Assembly: GCA_035527155.1 (NCBI GenBank) | Contig: DATLBB010000292.1 | Coordinates: 1-26,477, forward strand | Source of the DNA: CS2-K091 sp035527155 | Lineage (GTDB): Bacteria > Planctomycetota > Phycisphaerae > Sedimentisphaerales > Anaerobacaceae | Direction: 5' to 3' | Length of the DNA stretch: 26,477 nucleotides | Shown here: one piece after another, positions 1-7,527 of the stretch | How positions within the stretch are numbered: the first letter of the stretch is position 1 | Layout: every line of letters starts with the position of its first letter | Made by a program: the position numbers and the translations under genes | The notes under the pieces: generated by a model | Seen by the model: the letters and a program-made list of their open reading frames with translations, nothing else | The model's database searches: none | Told to the model about the DNA's origin: nothing

Positions 1-485
1 GAAAAAGAGAGCTGAGATTTAAGCAAAATGGAGACATTCTGGAGACATGTGCCGAGGTGTTTAAGTTAAGTGAAATATAAGAATATATCTTACAACAATT
101 TACGTGATGTATACATTTCTCTTTCCGCAGACATTGAATCCGAAAATTGCTGAAAATTTCTTGATAATATTCGTTTTTCGGCAAGAATCCAATGTTTGGC
201 TTCTTTATGGGTCACCAGATTCTGCATCTTTGGAGACAAAATGGTGACATGAATTTATCGAATAACAAAGACATTCTGCTGTTCATGAGAAAGGGGAGAT
301 TTGTGGACATTTTCAGACTCGGTGACTAAATCAACAGTACCTTAGTGCTCGTCACGATGGCTGTCTTAGTCCAATTTATATTTTCTATATTGCTGTTTCT
401 TTTTATAAACAGCCAGCCCAAGTCACTCCAGGATATTCGCTGCTGTAACAGCAATTGGAGCAGCAAAGCACAAGTCTACGCAACT
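1..485. other. Gene-free left flank
   Basis: No credible coding region is found here. Open frames are short, lack ribosome binding sites and resemble no known protein. Apart from the GACA repeats, there is a perfect 7-bp inverted repeat GCTGTTT/AAACAGC at 392-413. GCTGCT/AGCAGC arms at about 440-466 lie just downstream of the glutamate-synthase-like gene and could form a hairpin in its mRNA. Neither hairpin is followed by a T-run on the minus strand, so a canonical terminator for that operon is not evident. Confidence 0.5.
29..327. repeat. Family of short GACA-containing repeats (possible transposon end)
   Basis: TGGAGACAT occurs at 29-37 and again at 40-48. TGGAGACA is at 231-238, TGGTGACAT at 242-250, a GACATTCTG copy at 270-278 (the same 9-mer is at 33-41), TGGACAT at 304-310 and GGTGAC at 321-326. 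Paired copies about 11 bp apart, one helical turn, are typical of subterminal transposase-binding repeats. No transposase gene is visible in the window, so any element would lie to the left. The repeats are seen directly; the transposon interpretation is inference. Confidence 0.35.
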
Positions 486-2075
486 TTAACTGTCAAGAAT
501 TCTTTCAACCTTTCCTTGATCCACATCCATAACATACTGAATTCCACTGACCTCTTTTGCCTCACGCGTCAAAGTTGCTATATCGTCCCTGGCTATATGT
601 TCCAGAGTGAATTTGCGACTACCAGCCATTAGTTGGCGTAAGCCCTGGGCAAGGCGTTCGTAGTAAGTATAAAGCCCAAGGGCACCGGTCGGGAGCTTTT
701 CAAATTTCTTGTCCCCCAGTTCCTTGCGGAGGGTACTGGCGGTCACAAATATTTCATCTTTTGAGCTACCGAAACGTTCGATGTACACCGGAATCTGGAG
801 TTCATCAATCGTGCGTCCGATTGTTTTACCTACCATGGCTGCGGCTATCGGGGCCCGGGCCATGCCAATCAGTTTTACAAACGGTGCGCCAAGGGCAAGT
901 CCTTTGAAGAGTTGGTCTTCAAAAGCAAAGCCACCAGCCAAAGCCAGTGCAGGCAGATGCTGGCCCTTGTCGGCGATACGTTTGGCATACTGATATAATA
1001 GCGAGTGCAAATGCACAGAAGGGATACCCCACTCATTCATCATTCGCCAGGGGCTCATACCGGTTCCGCCGCCTGCACCATCGACGGTTAGAAGGTCTAT
1101 TTTGTACTTTGAAGCAAATGAAACCGCCCTCGCCAGGTCTGCCGGCCGATAGGCCCCTGTCTTGAGAAAGACGTATTTGGCACCGGCATTCCGCAGCTCC
1201 TCCACCCGCTTGGCAAATGATTCCTCGGTGACCATTCCCACCCTCGAATGTCTCTCAAACTCTTTGAAAGCACCTCGTTCAAAAGCCTTGATAACATCTG
1301 GGTCAGTCGGGTTCGGCAGGACTATGTAACCACGCTCGTACAACAGTTGGGCCTTTTTGATGTCCTTGATTTTCACTTCACCGCCGATATCCTTGGCGCC
1401 CTGGCCCCACTTTAGTTCAACGCATTCAACTCCGAGCTTCTCGATGGCATATTCCTGTGTACCCAGCCGTGTATCCTCAACGTTTGCCTGCACGATGATA
1501 GCGCCGTAACCATCTCTCTGATGATCCTGATAGAGCTTCACGCGGCGTTTGAGGTCGGCCGTATCGACTACCCGGCCGTTCTTGATAACAGATTCCAGGT
1601 CCATTCCAACAACGTTCTCGCCAATAGTCAGACCGGTTCCTGCAAGAGCAGAACCAATAGCCAGACCTTCCCAGTTGTTCCTGGCAATGTTTGTTGAACC
1701 TATTCCTGCAATGTGCCATGGATAGCGATACTTTATACCTTTATCCTGACCAAAAGAAACCTCCAGATTGACGGCAGGAAAGATGGCCTTGTCGCTGTCG
1801 GCCTCAATTCCATAAGCCCCGACGGCGGTTCCCATGATGTTGAAGTGCGAATAATCTACCGGATAGGTTTTCTCAGCGGCCGTTGTTATCATCCCGAAAG
1901 GTTGTGGATAAATAACTTCGTGGCCCCGATAAGCACTCTTGCCTATCTCACACATACCGATACAGCCGTCCACACATGTAACACACATACCCGAGGCCGG
2001 TACAATCGAACCTTCTGTCCTGTTCTTCGTTAGAGTTGCAGCAGAAGCATTTATCTTTGAAAGCGTAAGTGACAT
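486..2075 (-). CDS. FMN-binding glutamate synthase-like protein with N-terminal Fe-S motif
   Basis: This 529-residue protein resembles the FMN-binding synthase domain of glutamate synthase (archaeal-type GltB). Family-like blocks are seen: GLTIGENVVG (compare GEGG in GltB), KWGQGAKDIGGEVK, TVDGAGGGTGMSPW and ALAGGFAFEDQLFKGLALGA. The glutaminase and GXGXG domains of full GltB are absent. The start at 2075 follows AAAGGAG with 9-nt spacing; an upstream start would run into the neighbouring gene. The N-terminus has C31-x2-C34-x3-C38-x3-C42, a likely [4Fe-4S] site. The cysteines that hold the [3Fe-4S] cluster in GltB, after MAR, are missing (MARAPIAAAMVG). It is the last gene of the operon, so it probably accepts electrons from the NuoF-GltD fusion. 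The substrate is unknown; glutamate formation is only one possibility. Confidence 0.85.
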   Translation of the reverse strand: MSLTLSKINASAATLTKNRTEGSIVPASGMCVTCVDGCIGMCEIGKSAYRGHEVIYPQPFGMITTAAEKTYPVDYSHFNIMGTAVGAYGIEADSDKAIFPAVNLEVSFGQDKGIKYRYPWHIAGIGSTNIARNNWEGLAIGSALAGTGLTIGENVVGMDLESVIKNGRVVDTADLKRRVKLYQDHQRDGYGAIIVQANVEDTRLGTQEYAIEKLGVECVELKWGQGAKDIGGEVKIKDIKKAQLLYERGYIVLPNPTDPDVIKAFERGAFKEFERHSRVGMVTEESFAKRVEELRNAGAKYVFLKTGAYRPADLARAVSFASKYKIDLLTVDGAGGGTGMSPWRMMNEWGIPSVHLHSLLYQYAKRIADKGQHLPALALAGGFAFEDQLFKGLALGAPFVKLIGMARAPIAAAMVGKTIGRTIDELQIPVYIERFGSSKDEIFVTASTLRKELGDKKFEKLPTGALGLYTYYERLAQGLRQLMAGSRKFTLEHIARDDIATLTREAKEVSGIQYVMDVDQGKVERILDS

Positions 2076-2098
2076 TTTATCTGGCTCCTTTAAATTTA

Positions 2099-2776
2099 TT
2101 AGTCTTTCTTTATCTCGCAGGCTACGCACGGGCTCATGTAGCACATCATATCGTTAAACTGTTCTTTCTCCACGCAGGGCGGGCTTAGATTTGCACAGCC
2201 TCCACAGATTGCCTTTTCCGGCTCGGTATATGTGCAGCGGAGCTGACAGGCTGGGCAAACATACATACAGCCGCCACACAACCGGCAAACATCCGACTTG
2301 ATATCAAAAGGTGTGCCGATACTCCTGTTCTCACCGCGCCCTCTAAAACCGATGGCCTTGGCCATCATCTGTTCTTCACACATACGTACACACAGGCCGC
2401 ACATGATACAAACCTCATGCTCCTGCCTGAAGCGCTGCCGGCGTATTCCGTGTGCGGAAGCAAGATCCTGGATTATCTTGGACTGAGGACAAGAAGCCAA
2501 CAGCAGCTCCAATATCATTCTACGTGCCTTTAATACCCGCTCCGATGCTGTTCGCACCTTGAGTCCTTCCTCGACCGGGTAGGTGCACGAGGAGACCAAT
2601 TTTGCCTTTGGCCCTTCTCCAATCTCCACCACGCACAGCCGGCACGCCCCATAGGGTGACAACCCGTCCATATGACACAGTGTCGGGATAGGAAATCCCA
2701 GGAATCTTGCAGCGTCCAGCAGGGTGCTGCCTTTCTCGACCGAAACATCCAAACCGTTTATTTTCAATTTAATCAC
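2099..2776 (-). CDS. NuoG/HydA-type ferredoxin subunit with [2Fe-2S] and [4Fe-4S] clusters
   Basis: This is an electron-transfer subunit of 225 residues. Residues 1-80 form a plant-type [2Fe-2S] domain (C34, C45, C48, C64), as in NuoG, HoxU and HydA. Two [4Fe-4S] motifs follow: C123-x2-C-x2-C-x3-C133 and C164-x2-C-x2-C-x3-C174. A Cys-rich tail (C177, C181, C191, C194, C201, C212, C217, C220) could bind another cluster or zinc. The His/Cys cluster motif of canonical NuoG is degenerate. The GTG start at 2774-2776 overlaps the upstream stop as GTGA, and GGAGG lies 10 nt before it, indicating translational coupling. Together with the NuoE- and NuoF-like partners it would make a HydABC-like core lacking a hydrogenase H-cluster domain. 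The probable role is carrying electrons to or from ferredoxin or the downstream FMN protein. Confidence 0.88.
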   Translation of the reverse strand: MIKLKINGLDVSVEKGSTLLDAARFLGFPIPTLCHMDGLSPYGACRLCVVEIGEGPKAKLVSSCTYPVEEGLKVRTASERVLKARRMILELLLASCPQSKIIQDLASAHGIRRQRFRQEHEVCIMCGLCVRMCEEQMMAKAIGFRGRGENRSIGTPFDIKSDVCRLCGGCMYVCPACQLRCTYTEPEKAICGGCANLSPPCVEKEQFNDMMCYMSPCVACEIKKD

Positions 2777-5700
2777 GCCGACTTTTCCTCCACTGCTGCA
2801 CACTCGGCCTCTTCATTCTCCGAACGCTGTGTAAACTCCAGGTCGCACCTAAGACACCTGTGGGCTTCGAGGGTTGCCTGTTCAACAGACAATTGTCTCT
2901 CTACTTCTGCAAAGTTAGTCTTCCTTGATTCGGCGTCGAGTGTAGCAGGTTCTACTCTTTCCGCATCTTCAAGTTCTTCATCGCCGACCACAGCAGGTTC
3001 TATGAAAACCGAAGGTAGTTGTACCTTAGGTGGCTCAATAAGCTCTTTGCCACGAATATAGCGGTCTATAACTCTCGCCGCCTTTCTTCCTGCGGCAATG
3101 GCATTAACAACAGTATTCGGACCCGTCACCAGGTCGCCCCCGGCGAACACACCCTTACGATTAGTTTGAAGAGTTTTTGCATCAACTCGCAATCTGCCGC
3201 CTTTATCAAGCTCCAGGCCCATAGAAGCAAGGCAATCGCTATCCGGACGTTCGCCGATGGCTACTAACAAGGTATCCAGGGCAATAGTAAACTCAGTACC
3301 AGGTATGGGAACAGGTCTGCGTCGGCCGCTTGAGTCAACATCACCCAGTTTGTTTCTGACGCACTTGATATCGGCCAGGTGTCCATTTCTCGCATCTATT
3401 TTCACCGGCTGGACGAATGTTTCAACTTTGACTCCCTCTGCCTCTGCTGCTTTGATGTAACGTATACTTGTGGGCGAGACTAATGTTTCAAGCCTTATAC
3501 CTTCCTCCAGAGCTGCTTCAACTTCTTCGGCGTAAGCAGGCATCTCCTGGGAGGTACGGCGGTAGAGCAGCATTACACTCTTGACTTTCTTCTGACGAAT
3601 AGCCACTCTTGCGGCGTCCACAGCGGAATTGCCGCCGCCAACGATGGCCACGTGCCCTTTTGCCATTTCCTCGCCTCGCAGGTTAAAGGCCTTAAGGAAT
3701 TGCATTGATGGATATACCCCTTGAGTGTCTTCTCCTTCAAGACCCAACCGCCAGCATTTATCCGCCCCTATTGCCAAAAATACTGCCTCGAAGCCATCCT
3801 TAAATAATTCGTCGATGGTTATGTCCCGCCCCAGGGCGGTCCCGCTTCTGAGGGTGATGTTTTCATCAAGGAGCAGTTCTATTTCCCTGCGTGTCACATC
3901 CTGAGGGAGGCGATAAGCAGGTATACAACTAATCAGCATTCCACCCGGCTCATCGGCTGCATCGATGAGCGTCACTTTATAACCGAGCAGAGAAAGAGAA
4001 TGAGCAGCCGAGAGGCCGGCAGGACCTGCACCCACAACCGCTATCCTGTGAAGACCCTTGCCCCGAGGAACAGTTCCGACAGGTTTATAAACGGAGGGGT
4101 CAACGCGGTCCGTTATAAATCTCTTCATTGCCCGGATAGCAATAGCCTGGCCCCCACTGGCAGCAATGTTACATCTCGTTTCGCACTTGCGGCCACAAAC
4201 CCGGGCACAAACCGACGGGAACGGATTAACCTGCCTGATAACTTTGTAGGCTTCTTCGTATTTACCCTTTTCAATGAGGGCCACATAGCGCCAGACTTCG
4301 GTACCAAGGGGGCAACCGGTTTGACATGGTGCACCGACCAAATCTTTGCAAACAAAAGCATCACACTTTTTATCAATGATGTGTCTGCGGTACTCATTTT
4401 GGAAGTAACGGAGGGTGCTTAGAACAGGGTTCGACGCCGTCTGCCCCAGGCCGCACATCGTTGTATCTTTCACGGCCTCTGCTAATTCTTTCAGGAGGTC
4501 CAAGTGTTCGAGTGTTCCCTTACCTCTTGAGATATCGTCGAGAATCTCGTACATTCGTTGTATACCCTTTCGGCAGGTGAAACATTTGCCGCAGGATTCG
4601 TCCTTCAGGAAATTCATAAAGTATTTGGCGATATCTACTATACAGGTGTTTTCATCCATAACGATCATGCCGCCTGAGCCCATAATCGAGCCGGCATCGG
4701 CCAGACTTTCGTAATCAACGGGTAAATCAAACATGTCGGAAGGAATACATCCCCCGGAGGGCCCGCCCGTTTGAACCGCTTTTATCTTGGCCTTGCCTGC
4801 CGAGCCGCCGCCGATATCGTAGACAATTTCCTTGATAGTCATTCCCATCGGTACTTCGACGAGGCCGGTATTCTTGATTTTGCCGACCAGACTGAAAATC
4901 TTCGTGCCGCTGTTGCCCTCAGTGCCTATTTTCGCAAACTTCTTAGCTCCAAGTCTGAAGATAAGCGGAATGTTCGCCCAGGTCTCAACATTGTTAATTG
5001 CTGTAGGTTTGCCCTCAATACCTTTTTGTATAGGAAATGGTGGCCGTTGGCGAGGCTCACCCATCTTCCCTTCGACAGAGCGTATCAGCGCCGTCTCCTC
5101 ACCGCACACAAATGCGCCGGCTCCCTTGACCAGTTTGATATCAAATGAGAAACCGGTTCCGAGGATGTCTTCACCCAAAAGCCCAAGCTCTCGTGCTTGT
5201 TTTATCGCGATATTCAAATGCTTGATCGCAATTGGGTATTCGTTGCGGACATAGACTATACCCTCTGCAGCGCCGGTCCCATAGGCACCGATTATCATTC
5301 CTTCGATGATGCTGTGTGGGTTGCCCTCAAGGACGCTGCGGTCCATATAGGCACCGGGGTCACCCTCGTCAGCGTTGCAGATGAGGAACTTGCCGCCGTT
5401 GTTGGATTGCTTAGCCAGTAATTCCCATTTCAACCCTGTGGGAAAGCCGCCCCCGCCGCGGCCGCGTAATCCCGAACGTCTAACTTCTTCTACCACCCAG
5501 ACGGGGCTGCCTTTGGCGAGTACTTTTGCCAACAGCGAATATCCACCAGCTTTGATGTAATCATAAATGCGGATAGGATCCACCTTCTCGTTCCAGGAAA
5601 GAAGCCTGCGCACCTGTTTGCTAAAGAACGGTATATCATCCTGCCGTTCGATGGCCTTGCCCGTTTCCTGGTCTGCGAAAAGAATATCTGTGAGCACTTT

Positions 5701-6015
5701 GTCCCTTGCTGCGGCCTCTACAATACGTTCCATCTCTTTGAGGCCGACCCTCGGGTAAAACACCCGGCGGGGTTCGACAAGTACAGAGGGCTCCATCTGG
5801 CAGAACCCATGGCATCCGCTGATGCGGAGACGAACCTTCTTTGTCAGGCCCTTTGCCAGAATCTCGCGTTTGGCCACACGAATAAGGTCATTGGCGCCGC
5901 TGGCTTGTCCGCACGTCCCTGTGGGAATAACTATGCAAGGAATGCTTTCGTCAGTGGTGTCAAAAAGCACACTCTGTAATTCTTTTAGCTCATTTATAGA
6001 AGATAATCTCAGCAT
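2773..6015 (-). CDS. NuoF-like NADH-binding flavoprotein fused to GltD-like NADPH oxidoreductase
   Basis: This 1080-residue fusion carries two pyridine-nucleotide flavin sites. Residues 1-100 are a thioredoxin-like [2Fe-2S] domain (C27, C35, C68, C72). Residues 145-460 are the NuoF FMN/NADH domain (RGRGGGGFPTG at 183-193, NADEGDPGAYMDR at 214-226) with an SLBB region. The N3-type [4Fe-4S] motif uses C475, C478, C481 and C521. Residues 550-620 are the GltD-type double-cluster domain (C564, C568, C603, C607, C611, C615). FAD GAGPAGLSAA (about 662) and NADPH GGGNSAVDAA (about 793) follow, then a tail with C1054-x2-C1057. Such chemistry fits HydB/Nfn-like electron bifurcation, an inference. The start is ambiguous: ATG at 6015 is chosen because homology begins there, but GTG at 6039 is in frame and neither has a strong ribosome binding site. 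The downstream gene overlaps by 4 nt. Confidence 0.88.
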   Translation of the reverse strand: MLRLSSINELKELQSVLFDTTDESIPCIVIPTGTCGQASGANDLIRVAKREILAKGLTKKVRLRISGCHGFCQMEPSVLVEPRRVFYPRVGLKEMERIVEAAARDKVLTDILFADQETGKAIERQDDIPFFSKQVRRLLSWNEKVDPIRIYDYIKAGGYSLLAKVLAKGSPVWVVEEVRRSGLRGRGGGGFPTGLKWELLAKQSNNGGKFLICNADEGDPGAYMDRSVLEGNPHSIIEGMIIGAYGTGAAEGIVYVRNEYPIAIKHLNIAIKQARELGLLGEDILGTGFSFDIKLVKGAGAFVCGEETALIRSVEGKMGEPRQRPPFPIQKGIEGKPTAINNVETWANIPLIFRLGAKKFAKIGTEGNSGTKIFSLVGKIKNTGLVEVPMGMTIKEIVYDIGGGSAGKAKIKAVQTGGPSGGCIPSDMFDLPVDYESLADAGSIMGSGGMIVMDENTCIVDIAKYFMNFLKDESCGKCFTCRKGIQRMYEILDDISRGKGTLEHLDLLKELAEAVKDTTMCGLGQTASNPVLSTLRYFQNEYRRHIIDKKCDAFVCKDLVGAPCQTGCPLGTEVWRYVALIEKGKYEEAYKVIRQVNPFPSVCARVCGRKCETRCNIAASGGQAIAIRAMKRFITDRVDPSVYKPVGTVPRGKGLHRIAVVGAGPAGLSAAHSLSLLGYKVTLIDAADEPGGMLISCIPAYRLPQDVTRREIELLLDENITLRSGTALGRDITIDELFKDGFEAVFLAIGADKCWRLGLEGEDTQGVYPSMQFLKAFNLRGEEMAKGHVAIVGGGNSAVDAARVAIRQKKVKSVMLLYRRTSQEMPAYAEEVEAALEEGIRLETLVSPTSIRYIKAAEAEGVKVETFVQPVKIDARNGHLADIKCVRNKLGDVDSSGRRRPVPIPGTEFTIALDTLLVAIGERPDSDCLASMGLELDKGGRLRVDAKTLQTNRKGVFAGGDLVTGPNTVVNAIAAGRKAARVIDRYIRGKELIEPPKVQLPSVFIEPAVVGDEELEDAERVEPATLDAESRKTNFAEVERQLSVEQATLEAHRCLRCDLEFTQRSENEEAECAAVEEKSA

Positions 6016-6022
6016 TTCGGCA

Positions 6023-6052
6023 CCGCGCGGCGACCTCACGTCAAACGCGCGG
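6023..6052 (-). promoter_or_regulatory. GC-rich hairpin over the NuoF-GltD start region
   Basis: CCGCGCG (6023-6029) and CGCGCGG (6046-6052) are perfect 7-bp arms separated by 16 nt. In mRNA the stem ends 7 nt before the ATG at 6015 and its loop holds the alternative GTG start (6037-6039). It could modulate translation or processing between the NuoE- and NuoF-like genes. The sequence is direct; the function is inferred. Confidence 0.35.
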
Positions 6053-6075
6053 GTTCCCTTTCTATTAACCTTAAC

Positions 6076-6963
6076 TTATACCAAATCCAACATATGGTTC
6101 TTACATCCACGGCGCGAACAAATCTGTACTATGCCGCCGCCATCGACGAGCATCGGCACCATCGGCGCGGTGCACATCGAACAGTCCAATGTGCTGGGAA
6201 ATTCCACGACACAATGCGGGCAAAGAAAGCTCACCACCGAGCCTGCGGAGACGTCAAACTCGGAAGCAAAATTGTAACTACCATACAAGCAGGAAAGCCT
6301 GAGCCAGCCTTGCTTGTGGTCACAGGATATGGTCACCCGGATTGATGGGTGGCCGTCAATTTCAAAGGTCTCGTCATTTAGGCTGTGATTACAATGGGGA
6401 CAGTTTACATTGATTGGGAAGATCCCTTTATCCTTTCGTATATCAAGTTTGCCAAATCCATTCCGAGCTTGCTCTAATAGTTGGCTAATCCTTGATTTTC
6501 TGACCTTTGAGAAGTAGCGCCCGTCGATCACAACAACCGGCCCGAGAGCACAGGCACCTAAGCAGTTCACCGTCTCTAACGTAAATTCCTTGTCGGGAGT
6601 CGTTTCTCCTGCCTTGATTCCGAGCTGATGCTTCAGCTCTTCGACAATTCTTGGCGCGCCTCGGACGTGGCAGGCCGTACCAACACACGCATAGACAAGA
6701 TGTTTGCCCCTTGGTTTCAGACTGAACGAACGGTAGAACGTGGCAACACTATATACATCGACCAAAGGTCGGCCCGTTTTCTCACTTGCTATTCTAAGCG
6801 ACTTTTCGGGAAGATACCCATATTCAGCCTGGATTTCTTCGAGAATGGCAATTAGCCCGCCTCTGTCCTCATTATGCTTTTCCAGGATTCTTAAAACATC
6901 TTTCAAATCTACCTCTTCTTCCGCACAGATATTCTCTTTATTCGAGATAGCAGTCTGTTCCAT
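6076..6963 (-). CDS. NuoE/HydC-like [2Fe-2S] subunit with C-terminal zinc-ribbon extension
   Basis: The protein has 295 residues, against about 160-180 for typical NuoE. Residues 20-165 are the thioredoxin-like [2Fe-2S] domain, with ligands C93, C98, C134 and C138 (ACVGTACHVRGA and NCLGACALGP). It normally pairs with a NuoF-type subunit to relay electrons from NADH. The extra ~120 residues contain Cys pairs C188-x2-C191, C248-x2-C251, C261-x2-C264 and C282-x4-C287, which look like zinc ribbons or rubredoxin-like knuckles. The ATG at 6961-6963 follows GAGGAG with 10-nt spacing and begins 1 nt after the preceding stop. It is the second gene of the sigma-54 operon, directly before the NuoF-GltD fusion, supporting a shared complex. 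The tail may dock the partner or a further cluster. Confidence 0.87.
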   Translation of the reverse strand: MEQTAISNKENICAEEEVDLKDVLRILEKHNEDRGGLIAILEEIQAEYGYLPEKSLRIASEKTGRPLVDVYSVATFYRSFSLKPRGKHLVYACVGTACHVRGAPRIVEELKHQLGIKAGETTPDKEFTLETVNCLGACALGPVVVIDGRYFSKVRKSRISQLLEQARNGFGKLDIRKDKGIFPINVNCPHCNHSLNDETFEIDGHPSIRVTISCDHKQGWLRLSCLYGSYNFASEFDVSAGSVVSFLCPHCVVEFPSTLDCSMCTAPMVPMLVDGGGIVQICSRRGCKNHMLDLV

Positions 6964-6964
6964 C

Positions 6965-7258
6965 CTATTGGTACTCCTCGCAATGCCAGATACCGCCTTC
7001 CGGTTTCGGAAAGACACAGGTTTGGCGGCTTTCACAGTCGCTGCACAGCCCAATTAATCCGGATGAGTCTTCAGCAACGGCGATGGAAGATGTCGTCGAC
7101 TGCGATGTGCCGTCTTCGGAAGTTTTCCTTGCAGGGGAGATCTCAATTTCAAATTCTTCACAATAAAACGCAGGCCTTTGAAGATCCCCTGGAAACGTGC
7201 AAGTCGGAGCATGCTTGCAAGTTGAGCATAAACCGCGATATATAATATTGTCTGACAT
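6965..7258 (-). CDS. Small Cys-rich protein with two metal-knuckle-like repeats
   Basis: This 97-residue protein is the first gene after the sigma-54 promoter. It is an internal duplication: C11-x2-C14-x5-C20-x12-C33-EEF and C72-x2-C75-x5-C81-x11-C93-EEY, joined by a Ser/Thr-rich linker (about 40-68). Each repeat has four Cys and reads like GLCS-x-C...TC-x-FP...CEE. Such spacing suggests one zinc or iron-sulfur centre per repeat. There is no signal peptide. The ATG at 7256-7258 follows AAGGAA. I recognise the repeat style from hypothetical proteins of anaerobes but not a named function. Position suggests a small metal-binding or electron-carrier accessory of the NuoEFG-like complex. Confidence 0.75.
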   Translation of the reverse strand: MSDNIIYRGLCSTCKHAPTCTFPGDLQRPAFYCEEFEIEISPARKTSEDGTSQSTTSSIAVAEDSSGLIGLCSDCESRQTCVFPKPEGGIWHCEEYQ

Positions 7259-7298
7259 GACTTATTCCTTAATCTATTTTCCTACCGTCCACACAAGA

Positions 7299-7313
7299 GC
7301 AAAAGCCGTGCCA
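7299..7313 (-). promoter_or_regulatory. Sigma-54 (-24/-12) promoter of the NuoEF-GltD operon
   Basis: The minus strand reads TGGCAC-GGCTT-TTGC, a perfect match to the sigma-54 consensus TGGCAC-N5-TTGC with the GG and GC elements correctly spaced. The predicted transcript starts near 7287, about 29 nt before the ATG at 7258. An NtrC-type activator gene with the GAFTGA loop lies immediately upstream. Confidence 0.85.
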
Positions 7314-7325
7314 GTCGTCTCAAAA

Positions 7326-7347
7326 TGTAAACAAACAGAGGTTTACA
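7326..7347. promoter_or_regulatory. Inverted repeat TGTAAAC-N8-GTTTACA, likely operator
   Basis: Perfect 7-bp arms occur in a 22-bp dyad, 12 bp upstream of the -24 element (about -39 to -60 from the predicted start). The size and symmetry fit a dimeric regulator site. It is closer than usual for a sigma-54 enhancer, so a second regulator or a repressor is possible. The protein that binds is unknown. Confidence 0.5.
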
Positions 7348-7393
7348 GGCAGCCGGCTGTTCGAGGCTAAAAGAGAATTGCGCACCTAATTGG

Positions 7394-7428
7394 AAAAAAA
7401 GCAGGATTTTCACGAAACCGCTCTTTTT
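7394..7428 (-). terminator. Weak possible intrinsic terminator after the NtrC-type gene
   Basis: In the minus strand AAAGAGCGG can pair with CCTGCTTTTT (one bulged T) around a 12-nt loop, and the 3' arm runs into seven T residues (7400-7394). The GC part of the stem is short. An overlapping dyad, TCACGAAA-N7-TTTTGTGA at 7410-7432, could instead be an upstream activator site for the promoter at 7299-7313. Confidence 0.35.
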
Positions 7429-7441
7429 GTGAGGTTACGCT

Positions 7442-7456
7442 TGCAACGATGCTGCA
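7442..7456. promoter_or_regulatory. TGCA-N7-TGCA dyad, possible NtrC-type enhancer site
   Basis: TGCAACGATGCTGCA sits about 155-170 bp upstream of the predicted start of the NuoEF-GltD transcript. It has the outer half-site symmetry and the distance expected of sigma-54 activator sites (the NtrC site is TGCAC...GTGCA). It is a single copy, so the call is tentative. Confidence 0.3.
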
Positions 7457-7527
7457 TCTGAGTAGGATGGAAGGAATCGGCGGGGCATTTTGAACCGGTG
7501 GGGAGGATTTGGCCGGCACTCAAAACT

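Noticed and set aside
345..632. 95-codon plus frame at the left edge
   Set aside because: It is mostly hydrophobic low-complexity sequence, then antisense to the end of the glutamate-synthase-like gene; no ribosome binding site.
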